Assembly (NCBI GenBank): GCA_963082875.1
Contig: OY720102.1
Span: 2,046,001-2,110,000 of the forward strand
Reading direction: 5' to 3'
DNA from: Corella eumyota
Taxonomy: Eukaryota > Chordata > Ascidiacea > Phlebobranchia > Corellidae
DNA length: 64,000 nucleotides
A program made the translations under genes and the position numbers. Positions within the stretch are counted from its first letter, which is position 1, and each line of letters opens with the position of its first letter. The notes under the pieces are model-generated. The model was not told the origin of the DNA. It was given only the letters and a program-made list of their open reading frames with translations, and searched no databases. Shown here piece after piece: positions 11,617 through 23,200 of the stretch.

Positions 11617-12690
11617 TACTGGTGTTTAAGGTAACTTATGTTACAGAATCTACTGTATAAACATAAATGCTGATATATTATTGTAAAAAAACGGTCAAAT
11701 TTAGGCTTTGCTTTAAGCAGTTTATCCTAGCTCGCACGTATAATAATCTAGTACTAAGTAACTGCCATAATAGGTGTTTATTAACACTTGAAATATATAT
11801 CCGCCTGTACTATTGATAAAGCTTAAACAAATGCGATTAAATCAACAACTGGGCTAAGATTTCCTTTGCACCACAAGTCACGTAATGTCTATGTTTACAT
11901 ACATTTATCTTATGTTAATGTTTCAATACATTTAATAGACTATATATATAACTTTTTTAGAGATAAAAACATTGTCTTACTAAATAGATTTTAATAAAAC
12001 CCTACTTGCTAGCCATACAAACTGCTTCTTTAAATACCCTGTCTCTCGTTATGGCAATAATATCTCATACAAAAATAATATTAATTTTTTTAGCGAAACC
12101 ATATCTGATTTCAGTCTTAACAAATTAAGGACAACCTTATGTGTGTAGCTTGTAACAAAAACCAATACAGAGCGAGGAATGATCAATAGATTTCAAGCCA
12201 GACAAAAGCTTTAAACACCAAGCCACACAATAGTTGTTGAAGTGAATAAAGAGGGTTAAACGCGTTGGAAAATCAAATTAAAGGTCGCGTGTATTAAAGA
12301 TATTGAAACATTGTTTGCGTTGGGTTGTTTAATTTTTTCCTACCGATTTAAAAAATTTGTCATATTAAAATTTTTTAACAAATGTTATATTTTAAATCTA
12401 ATGTGATTTTTGTTATTTAAAGCTAGTATCACAATATATTCATAACACTATAAAGCCTTAACCTAAGCCAAAAAATAACATTTTCTTCTTTTTTTAGGCA
12501 TAAACAGTTCTGCTTTCTTACTACACTCCCTCAGTAATCGTTACGTCATAAATTTGGCGCTTTTTAATTGTTTCGCATCGCGACTTGGGGGCAATGGAAT
12601 GCAAGAATGGCTTAAGTTTTAGCTTAACTCTAAAAGTTTTAGTTAATAGTAGTTTTTGTTTGTTTTAAGTTCGTTCTGTTTTTTTGTTAA
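11617..12690. promoter_or_regulatory. divergent intergenic region between the 157-aa gene and the ZP gene
   Basis: About 1.07 kb without coding signal separates two genes pointing away from each other, so it should contain both promoters. A GC-richer patch near 12536-12575 contains TTACGTCA and TTTGGCGC, resembling CREB/ATF and E2F-type sites respectively, about 120 bases before the ZP-gene ATG. No repeat recognised. Confidence 0.35.
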
Positions 12691-15600
12691 ATGACGTTTT
12701 TTTATTTTTATTGGTAAGTATGTTGATAATATTTCTAGTTCTATTACAAGTAATGTTTCAGAATTAATATATATTACTAAATGTTTGTTTTTCCACAGGT
12801 TTTTTGTTTCTTTATTTTTGGTTCAATATGTTCATACTGAAGGTAAGTGGAAGGATTATACACTGCCTAAATAAAAGTGTATTAAGCGTTGAAATTTTTT
12901 TTTGAGTATTTTAAGAGTTAAAAAAGTAGCTTTTTTAATATTTTAAATTATTGAAAATTATTTAGATATTGTCGAAGATGGTTCAACTTACGATTGTGGT
13001 GACGTATCGTGTGACGTCAACATTGAATATTGCGCGATGATGAAGTAAGTTAGTTTAATAACTGGTTTTAAAACATAAATGTCGGCAAAAAAATATGATT
13101 GCCCTAAAAAAATTCAAAGATATACAATATGTAATATATATAATTTGCCAATACAATTGCTTCTTATAACTATTTTTTTAAACGCGAATATAAATATATA
13201 GGTTTAAATATTAGAAATTTTATTTTTTTAGTGGACGACCATTGTGTGTCCTTGTACCTCATACCACGTGTTCGGATGTACCTTGTTCAAGCGGATCAAC
13301 TTGTGTGGATAAAGCGGAGGGCGGATTCGTGTAAGTTACCTTATACATTTTGTTGATGAAATGGTGTGTAGAAATAAAAGGGATTATTGTAACGAATCCG
13401 CCATTTTAATGCCACTATAAATGTGTTATCTTGCGACTTTTCATAGGAATAAAATCAGGCTAATCTTTACAGATATAATTTTTATTGAAAATTTAGCATT
13501 TACATGGTCTTTGCATAATTTAAATCTATCTGTAAATTGAATTGTGGTTTAATAAAACCTATTTTGTTTCTAAGTTGTGTTTGTGAAGAAGGCCAGACTG
13601 GGTTTACATGTGACATTGAATTAACTACCACGAGTGAAGGGGTTTGTGATATGAACAAATGTAAAGGGGATTGTAATTGTGTTCCTTCCACTGCACATGA
13701 ACAAAGATTTCAATGTATTAGTAAGAGAGGGTACGTCGGTGAAAACTGCACGATAGGTGGGTATATATTTTATATGCTTTTCACTTTCTATTAGATATCT
13801 TTTCTACTTTTTGTGCTTACGTACACTAAAAAACTACACGTTGTATCTTAATAATATAGGCAATGGTTTTTAGGTATTTAAATGCGCATTTTTCTTGCTA
13901 TGTATATATAGTATAGGGTCCTTTTTTAAGACATTGTATTTTCATATATTACAGAAACCCCCTCAGTAAGTTGTGGATCCAGTGAAATTATCATATCAAT
14001 ATCAAGCGAGTTTTTCAACGAATATAGTTCTAATAATATTCTGGATAACTTCATGTTCTTGTCGCCCGAAATGTATGCTGAAGTGATGCATTCCAAGCAA
14101 TGTGAAGGTAAAAAGCATATTGTAATCAACTTTTTTCGTTAATTTAAAAATTTAATATGAAACTAAGTAAATTAGTTATTAACCCAGACACAATTAACGA
14201 AATAAAGGCTAATTTTTTATCTGCATAAATGTCTGTTTATTTTATTGCTATTCGCTTATTAGCTACTTGCCATTTGACGTATAAAAAACTATGCTAAGTA
14301 CTAGCTGGGATTAATTATTTTTTATTTTGTTTATAGCTGCAATAATAAACAACGACACTTATACCATCCAAATTCCTTTACCATTTTCTGATTGTGGAAC
14401 TCTTGTCACCGGGAATCAAACCCAAGACTCCGACAACATCACGTTTAGCAACAGATTATGGAGCAATATAAAAAGCTTGAATGGTCTTTATGATATGCCG
14501 ATTGCTGTTATGGACTTCAGTTGTGTTTATGCAAAAGAATATGTGCTGGTGTCATCTTTACAACCAATGTAAGTAAATGTTACAAACAAAGGTTGATTTG
14601 TAGCACATCTGTAGTTAACGTAAATTTATATTGATTCGGCGTTGCATTATATTCTATAAATAGACTCAACGAAGGCCAAAAAATAATGGTTGTAAATTTT
14701 GTAGTTTACTTGTAACTAACCTTTAGGTATGCAAAGTAAATTCATATTGATTTTGAACTGCAGTATATTTTATTGATTTTGAACTGCAGTATATTTCAAA
14801 GGTTACCCCTAAACTTATTAATTTTAGTTTAGAAAACAAGGTATTCATTGTGCATGGGGGAAATACGACATTTGAAGTCAATCTAGAGTTATGTAAACAA
14901 CCAACTATGCTGTTACGATGTCCAGAGGTTGACCGTGTTGAGTCTGGTGCTGTTTACACCATAGGACAATCCATACATGTGATCATATTTGCTGATTCTG
15001 ATAATAATATGGTAAGTAAAAGATGTAAAGTAATTTTTAGTTTGGAATATCCATTCTTTGTATCACAGTTATTAAATTTGCAATTGTGACTCAGTTTTAA
15101 GTTGCCTTGGTCAGTTTTTCGATATTAATTACGCAGTATATCACTTAAATATTTACCTGTCAAGTAAGTGTTCAGTTTTTTGCGTGCAAATCCAAAGGCG
15201 TTGTCAAGTTTTGTTTGAATGCCTTTAACGTAATTTCTTGGGGAATATGACGTAACCTCTGGTATTTCGAACATAATGTCAGTTAGCCAATTCATTTCCC
15301 GGCTAAACATTAATTTAGCTAGCGTGTAACCAGTACTCTCATGTACCGCCGTTCTGTATGTCATCAAAATATAAATCAAATGAAAATCCCAATCGCGTTG
15401 ATGCAACTCCACGTACATAGCCAATTTCTAAGGTGCAATTAAAACGTTCTACCATGCCGTCAACCTGTGGCCAATTAGGTGTTGTCCGCGTTTTAATAAT
15501 CTTAAATGACTTGAACATTTCTTTGAATAAATTTGATTCAAAATTCGAGCTCTGGTCGGTTTAAATTACTGAGGGAACCAACCCCAAATCGTGCAAAAAG

Positions 15601-18600
15601 ATTGATTAATTGGGACTGATGATATGATCTCTGCTTCTTGGTTTGCGACCGGATAGGCTTTGGGCCATTTGGTGAAGTAATCCATAATATTGATAATGTA
15701 TTTATTCTCTTCTGTTGAGGTCGGTAAGGGGCCAAGTACATCCAATGCCACCCTTTCTAGTGGAAAACCAATCAAATATAGTTTCATTGAAGACTTCGTT
15801 TTTTTCATTGGCCCCTTACTGGACAGTCCTACAATAATTTGCAACATCCGAAGGACAACTAAACCAATAAAATTTTCTTCTTAACCGTTCATGCGTTTTT
15901 TTATTCCGAAGTGCACAGAAGTGGGGTGTCCATGCATAGATGCTAACACCAATTGGTGATAAGATTTTGGGTCTAACAATTGTAACATTAGCGTTTTACT
16001 GTCGTTACTTTTCCATTTTCGGTACATTATTCCGTCCTTTAATATCATTGAATCCCACTGTAAAAATATGATTTTGCAGCAGGGCCTAATGGCGAAATAT
16101 CTTGCCATTTTGGGCGCATGGCGTTTTTCTCTTTGCAAGTTAATATTTGTTTTATATCGGGTTTCTCTTATGTCAATTTTGTCAACTGGTTCCACAAAAT
16201 TCGACAATTTTGCATTTATTACGTTGATCGATGCGTGCTGTTTTTTTAAACTCGACTACAGTGGTGACAGTTTAAATTACACGGGCGACGAAATAGCGCA
16301 TCGGTATTATTATGCTTAAGACCTGGCCGGTAGCAGATCTCTACTTAATATTGTTCGATCCTAACCACCGTACAAGCTGGCCTTCTAAATTTTTGAAGTT
16401 CGTCAACCAACGTAAAGAACAATGATCAGTACGAACCTTGACCTTCCTTCCACAAATATAAACATAAAAATTTTTAATGTTCTTACAATAGCGAGAAGTT
16501 CCTTTCGAGTTGTGCAACATTTTAATTTAGCTTTGGTAAATGTTTTGGCAAAGTCCTCGATTACTGCTTCTGTCTCGTATTCCTTGACTTAAAACAGTTC
16601 CTTTGCCATTGTCACTCGCATCAGCATCGATGATAAAATCGCCAACTTTGGATATTTTTAATACTTTTTGAACTTGGCCAATTTTCCACTGTTGTGACTT
16701 ATACGGTGAAGCTGAGATTCCTTTTTCTAAAATAACATGCCCCTAAGCACTCCACCTCGCGGCAGAACAATTTGCATTTTTTTGGGTTTGATGTTAAATT
16801 TGCCACCAGAAGATGATCAAAAACTTGTATAAGGTTTTTACACAACTGTTGAAATGATGAAGCATAGACCATAATATCATTCCAAGTAAACCAAACATGT
16901 AGAAGTAGGCAAACGACCTAGAACATGGTCCAGAAGTCGTTTAAACGTGCTGGAGCTGAGAACGGCCATTTTCGTGGTTTCTATATTTTCCATTATTTCT
17001 TCGGTTGTAATAATTCGATTTCCAAGAGTTGTCGGGACAAGCTAGCACTGCGTTTGTCAGATCTTCGATGACCTTTAACATATTAGATATTTCAGCGCTT
17101 GTGCCTGTGTCAATTTCTAAAGCTTCAAATACTTTTTTTGGCGGTTTATCCTCGAAGACATATCCCAGTTTGGCTTAAGAGAGTTAACGAAACAATTGGT
17201 TTTTAATTCTTCCAATTTTTCAGGCTCAGTCTTTTTTTCTATTTTATTTTTTAGGGCTTTCAATTTCAACTGTGTATCATTTTTGGTTTTGGTTTGTAGT
17301 TCCTTTTTCAGTGCGTTAATAGAAAAAACGGTATCCATGCTAAAAAATTTAACTTCGGCCTCTAGCTTGTTATATTTGTCGTTCATATCCGTAACAGCGT
17401 CACTGATGGTTTTATTTACTTCGATGTGCAAATCAAAAAATCTTCTGCTGCATGACTTTATTCATTTCAATTTTTATTACAACCATCAACGTGTGTTAAA
17501 AAACGCTTCAAATTCCATGAACTCAAATAGCTTGTTAGATGTTTCTTCCAAAATATTTTCATTAAGGAATTCCATGATATCTTGACAGGGCCTCCAGTTG
17601 TATTGTATTAAATTTCAGGTTTCATCTTTATTTATACAATAACAATCTTATTTAAGCTTATTCAAATAGAATCGAAATAAAAAACAAAATATTAGAACGT
17701 GCAACACTAACAAAGAACTAGTCTATAAAAGCTTACATACAAAAAACACAACTAAAGATAACAGTAGGCGTAAACACGTGACTAGAAGAACTAAAAGGTG
17801 TAAGCACGTGACTGAAAAGTAGATAACGGCAGTCCAATTTTGTTACACTATTAATAAGAAAAGTAAAATTTTACGATTTTTAGACAACGTCAGCTTCGCA
17901 TCTAGCCATTTCAATAGAAAGAATGTATTTATCCTGCTCCCATATCAAAGACTCATTGATTGTAGTACAACTGGTCGAAAATGGGTAATTATTGAAATAG
18001 TATTTCACCTACTTAATACACTGTATTCAGGACACTAAATTGTAAAGAATAGACACTGTGTAAATCATAAAAAATGTAATTGCTGCAAAGTTTATTATAA
18101 GTAATTCACCAAATCTGTCCAAAAAATCGTTTATCTAAATTTTATTTCAAATTTAAAAATTAAATATTTTTAGATGTCCTACTGAGCCGGGATTTGAACT
18201 CGAGGTTACATCTGGATCGTCTAACTCATTGTTATCCTCACACGTTGCCTTTCAGCTACCACGGGCTCCTTTCTGTGCTAAACATATTTACATCCACGCC
18301 AAAATTCAGATCTGTTCAACTGAGAACGTAGTGGTTAGAAATAATGATTATTTTTATTTTAAATTCGAGTATTTCTTGATGTGGAAGACCAACTGTACAG
18401 TTTAATAACTTTTAGTACTCTGGGCCCAATCTTGCGTTTTCGTTAGCGGTTTAAATTATTTTTAGTCAGGTAGATTGACTCACTGTTATTTTAATCCAGG
18501 TAGTAGTATTGGTACAGTAGCTAGCTAAAAAAACGCTATAGTACGTTAAACAAGCAAAAACTAGTTTAAATAAGTGGTATAAGATAAACTCTAAATCACT

Positions 18601-19104
18601 CTAGTTATAGCATTTGTTCCTAAACAAAGTGTAATAATTTTTGTTAAATTTTTCAGGTATGTAGCGGCCATTCTTCTGTTTCGTATTGTTCTAAGTCGAC
18701 CTCTAAACGTTCTATAACAACGCATGGCGTAGGCTACAACGTCATCGGCCCTCTGACGATTCTACAACCTCAACAAGGACGTGATGACGTCACAATTATG
18801 GCTGACGAGCGACACCGAGTGACGATTGAAAGAAAACGAAACAAAACAAGTCGATCTTTTAACGGTTAGTAATTTTAATGTTTATTTATATTAGTTTATT
18901 TTTGATTTCTTTTTTCTTTATGCAGATAACTCGATTTTAAAGCACTTTTTACTTTTATTTTAACACAGGCACAGTTGAATTTAACGTTCTGATCATAGCA
19001 ATCGTTATATTCACAACTTGGTTGATCATTCTGTTGATAATTGGAATAAAAATTTGTTTTTTTCAATCTAGCACCAACCCAGTCGCCCATAATAGATTAA
19101 TGTG
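12691..19104 (+). CDS. EGF-like and zona pellucida (ZP) domain type I membrane protein
   Basis: Ten exons: 12691-12713, 12799-12842, 12966-13044, 13232-13330, 13575-13756, 13955-14107, 14337-14568, 14827-15011, 18657-18864 and 18969-19104. They give 446 residues. A signal peptide (MTFFYFYWFFVSLFLVQ) leads into Cys-rich EGF-like repeats, e.g. CSSGSTCVDKAEGGFVCVC then CEEGQTGFTC. A ZP module follows: ZP-N around SCGSSEIIISI and the DCGT motif (FSDCGTLVTG), with the typical FSNRLW strand, then ZP-C with paired Cys to about YCSKST. A dibasic KR after it is a possible proprotein cleavage site. A hydrophobic transmembrane helix (VLIIAIVIF..IILLIIGI) and a short cytoplasmic tail end the protein. ZP modules polymerise into extracellular filaments or matrices. 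The 3.6-kb intron 8 is enlarged by a retroelement fossil. Confidence 0.85.
15120..17847 (-). mobile_element. broken Ty3/Gypsy-type LTR retrotransposon fossil in the ZP-gene intron
   Basis: Lies antisense to the host gene. On the minus strand, pieces resembling integrase are readable (a His/Cys zinc-binding region near 15900-16200, an integrase core near 15600-15850, and a late integrase segment with WDFHLIYILMTYRTAVHES near 15125-15420), and a Lys/Glu-rich gag-like piece lies near 17120-17430. A candidate LTR is at 17599-17847, starting TGTAACAAAATTGG on the element strand and ending AATACA. The internal part next to it begins ACTGGAGGCCCTGTC, in primer-binding position. A matching repeat at the other end was not recognised. 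The element is broken many times and looks old. Confidence 0.75.
17657..17672 (-). other. exact 16-nt match to the Ciona spliced-leader sequence
   Basis: On the minus strand this reads ATTCTATTTGAATAAG, identical to the 16-nt Ciona intestinalis spliced leader as I remember it from the literature. It lies inside the candidate LTR of the Gypsy fossil, in the element's sense orientation. It is followed by CTTAAA rather than a GT donor, so it is not an SL RNA gene. Confidence 0.55.
18170..18290 (-). repeat. tRNA-derived SINE head or tRNA relic
   Basis: Read on the minus strand, an A-box-like CGTGGTAGCTGAAAGGC and a B-box-like GAGTTCAAATCCCGG occur at tRNA-like spacing. The stems do not pair well enough for a functional tRNA. 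Likely a SINE head in intron 8 of the ZP gene. Confidence 0.45.
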
Positions 19105-20209
19105 AGCACATAGCTGCATAAAATTTCATAGAAAACTTATTTTTTGTTGTAGTTTTGTATCTGTGGCGTTTTTTTTTGTTTGGTTTATTATTTTGTTTTG
19201 CTAAATTTAAAATTATTTTGGAATATTATCTCTACTAAAACTATTAAAAAAAATTCAAAATTTTGAAAACAATTTTGTTGATGAATTCAAAATACCGATT
19301 CTCGATAAACAGCACGTCATAGAATTAATAATGACGTCATATTTGACGTGGCATAGTTATACTTCTAATAATTTAATGACGTTTACTTACTGCTTGTATT
19401 ATATGCAAGCTAATAGGCACGTATACGTAGTTTATTTTTAGCCTAACTCCCTGTAGAGCAAGCTGGGTTAAAAGCAATTTGGTTAAGAACAGCCGACAGT
19501 CAGCAGAATGCTTTATAGATGCCGGTACTTTGAAAATGCACTATGCAGTCTAACATATATTTTTGTAAAATGTTTAGTAAAAAAGCTAGACTGTTTAGAG
19601 AAGTAGTTTTTATGCTTTTTTGACCCAATTTATATTGCATTAAAATGTTTAAGAATGTTTTTTTAACGAATTGAATAAGGTGATCAAAAAAGTAGATTCT
19701 AATTAGCTTTTAAATCAAAATTAACAAAAAAAGTAAAAAATGGCATTTTTTACGCGACGGTTTTAAAATAAATGGACTTTTAGTAACTGTATAAATCCAA
19801 GCTCCGGGTAAAATTTTGCTACCGCGGGGTGGGGCGCGTAATCACACTGCTGTTTGCTCATACCCAGCCTTTTATGGTCACATGGTTTTCCCCCCAAGGG
19901 TTAGGGTAATTAGAATGATACGATAGACTGTTAGCTAATGATGACGTAACATTACTTAAATGAGCAAATTGTCTGTTGAGGTTAGCGGCCAGTTTTATGA
20001 TCTAGTTTTTGATAAATAGGCAATTTCTAATTATTTTTTAGCTAAAAAATAGGACTAGCTTAGGGTCATTTTTTTGTTTTAATATATTTCAAAAAACTTT
20101 GAGACTAAAATTAGCTAAAAGAAGTGTCCTAGAAATTGTTAATTAAAAAAAGGATTCTATTCCTAACATCATGTAATTGGCAATATAATTTTTTTTTACT
20201 TTCTTGCAG
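19105..20209 (+). promoter_or_regulatory. ZP-gene 3' region and upstream region of the Ig/Fn3 muscle-type gene
   Basis: About 1.1 kb without coding signal. TGACGTCA occurs at 19332-19339. A GC-richer patch near 19800-19900 is unexplained. The region ends in a strong pyrimidine tract and TTGCAG at 20209, so the first coding exon is preceded by either a 5'UTR exon I cannot locate or a trans-splice acceptor. Confidence 0.4.
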
Positions 20210-20220
20210 GCAAATGTATA

Positions 20221-23200
20221 ATGGTTGGCCAGTTGAAAGAATTTAAGGTTCCCAACGAAGCGGAAGGGGAAACTTTTCCTATTTTTTCCACAACTCCGCA
20301 AGACAAAACTGGGAAAGAAGGTAAATTAAATCTTTTCTTACTAGATATCGTTTTACCTTTAGTGTAAGCGAGCGTTTAAAAGCACCAAAAAAAACTTTTG
20401 TAGGAACAACTTTTAACAAATATTCATTTACCCTTTAATGTTAATAGGCGTTTACCTGCCCCCAAAAATAACTTTTTGTAACCCAAAACCTATCTTAAAT
20501 TGCCTTTGCTTATATAGAATAATATTGACTACGTATTTTGCTGTATAATCAACCTGTATAATAGTTTTTGAACCTAAAAAGGCATTTAGTAACTTACTTA
20601 TAAACGCTACAATACCAAAGCAGTGGGAATCGAACCTATAGCTATATTGCTATTTAGACGGGCATTTATATCGAGTATTTATAATACATAATAAACAAAC
20701 AACAATGCCTACTGTTTATAGGAGAACGGATCGAGTTTAAATGTGTAATTGAGGGAAATCCGCCACCGAAGATTTTATGGAGGAAAGGTCAATGGCTTCA
20801 AATTGATGACGGGGGTCGTTATGACGTCAGAAGGAATAATGAGACTGGAGTTTGTACAATGGCGATTAAGGTAAGAGAGAACTTTTAAAAAATAAATTTG
20901 CTGCCTTAAAGCCTGTTCACACGACAGGGTAACGTTGCGTTGCGCTGCGTTGCGTTACGTTACATAACTTCACGAGTTCAAGAGATTTTTTTAAAAATTT
21001 TAATAAAAAATATCTAATAAAAGTATACCGCTTACGAAATCGTGCGTAAATATCGCTTCAGCCACAAAACTTTACGAAATCTTACGTAACTTTCGCTAAC
21101 TTTTGTACGTGTGAACGACTCTGTTCATTTTAAATGGTTGCGCAATCTTGCACTACGTTACGTTGCGTACGCCGTGTGAATGGGCCTTAATCTTTAAAAC
21201 GTATTTTTTAAAGTCAATCAAACCTTAGTCATAAAAAATGGAGCCTACTTTATAATTATTTGTTACACTTACTATAGTTTATACAATTTGATGCAACTTA
21301 AAACTAAAGGCAGTAGTAAGGTAGACGAAAAGGGCTTTAAACCAAAATAATAAAAAGAATAACACAATAAACCTAATAACAAAACACTGTACGTTTCACA
21401 AGAAAGATAACAACCAAACATGCAACAAAACTAACCGTTATACTGAACTACTAGTAGTCCTTGTTTCAAGCATTTCTTGGGCTAGTTTTATTAGTTTAGT
21501 ACAACTGTATGTTAAAAAAGTGACCATAGTTCAGCTGTTTATCAATTAATTTTTTAATTTGATTAAGATTTTGTAGAAACGTTTAACAAGAATATGCTTT
21601 TATTCTTAGAGTAAGGCTTTTAGTTGATTTATTTTTTATGTAAGAAGGTCGACTTTACAGCCTAAACATTAAGTAACATTTGTTATCCCGACCTAGTCAC
21701 GAGTTGCTTTTGGCAAGTTTGGATATTATAGATTATAATTGTCTGATAATTAAGCTGCTAATAAAGTGCTGGCTCAGCAGCAGTTGACACCATTTATAGC
21801 GCTATACTTAAGGTCACTACAGCATGAGAAAAGTGGGGATATAACAACCCAAGGCCTCATGTAATAAAGCCAAGTATTCTGACCACCAAACCACGCTGCC
21901 GTTTCTTTGTAATTCCTCGTTTAATTTTTTTAATTGCTTTAACACATGATTTTAATAACCGCATTTGTAAACAGCAAAGTCGTTTCTCGGACTCTGGGAA
22001 GTACAAGGTGGTGATTGTAAACGATTTTGGTGAAGTAACATTTCCGTTTACTGCTAAGATCGAGCAAGAAAGAAAGAAAAGTGCCGAAAATGTGAAGAAC
22101 TTTAAACAACAACTAAAGCACAGGTTAGGGTGACTTTAAATATTGTTATGATTTAGTTTTATATATTTTCACGTGCCATTTTGGAAGTTTAGAGGTAATT
22201 TAAGACATCTTTCAAGTTTATACACACCATAGTTTATAAGATATATTATAATTAAAGGTAGGTCTATTTTAAATGTGATATAACAAAATTACCTTTAAAA
22301 TGTTGCTAACATTCATACTATCAGTGCCTAAAATTTAGAAAAAGAAGCTGTTGTTAAAATAATATTTATTTCCACAGAGAAGTGAAACAAATAAAGAAGA
22401 AGACTGCAGAAGAGCGAGAAAAAGAAGTTTTGGAAATTTTGAAAACGGCTGATCCGAAAGATTATGAGAAGATTTGTATCGAGTATGGCTTCTTCGATTT
22501 CAGGTAAGCACTTTTATTTATTTGGGTAAATACATTCATTTTTACATTTTCAAAATGAAGTTTTTGTACTGTTACAAAAATATACTCAGAGTTTTGTTTA
22601 ATCAGTTTTAATAACGTTGTAACCTTATTTAAATAGAATCACATTACATAAATAGTATAAAGATTAAACAACGAAATGAATATTAATTCGGTCCAAAACT
22701 AAACAGTCAAATCAAGTACTTAACTAAAATAAAAGGAGAGGGTGAACCACTTAATTATAAAACACGAGTAAAAAGCAAGGCTACAAAACTTACACCCCTA
22801 CGTGACGTAAAGATACGTCACATGTCATTTCTATCGTGCAATTATATTAATATACAGTTTGCTTTTAAAATACAATAATATAAGCTTTAAAAGTGCCTTA
22901 AGATTGGCATATTTATAACCACATATAGCTCACTTAATTCGTTGCATACATTTAAATAATATTAGGCTTGTACAAGTATAAATGTTCTTATTATAATCCT
23001 TGTTTTTTAGAATGATTTTGCACAAGTTGCAAGCGTTCAAAAAAGTCGACATTCCTGCTCCTGAGCCTGAAGCTGTCAAAGTATTGAAAGCTCTACGTCA
23101 CGTGACAGTGAATGACGAAGGTACTGCCGTGTTCGAGATCCATCTGGAGAACGCAAACTCACAACGTCACATGATGTAAATTATTTATTTTTAGTTGTTA

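Noticed and set aside
11378-11629. 83-residue open frame on the plus strand
   Set aside because: Antisense shadow of exon 1 of the same minus-strand gene.
17196-17585. 129-residue plus-strand open frame
   Set aside because: Antisense to the gag-like part of the Gypsy fossil; low-complexity composition.
20570-20660. Other SINE-head scraps (also near 27895-27975, 31480-31585, 35050-35150, 40100-40215)
   Set aside because: Each shows a tRNA-like 'gtggg.atcgaacc' word only; boundaries and family could not be supported.
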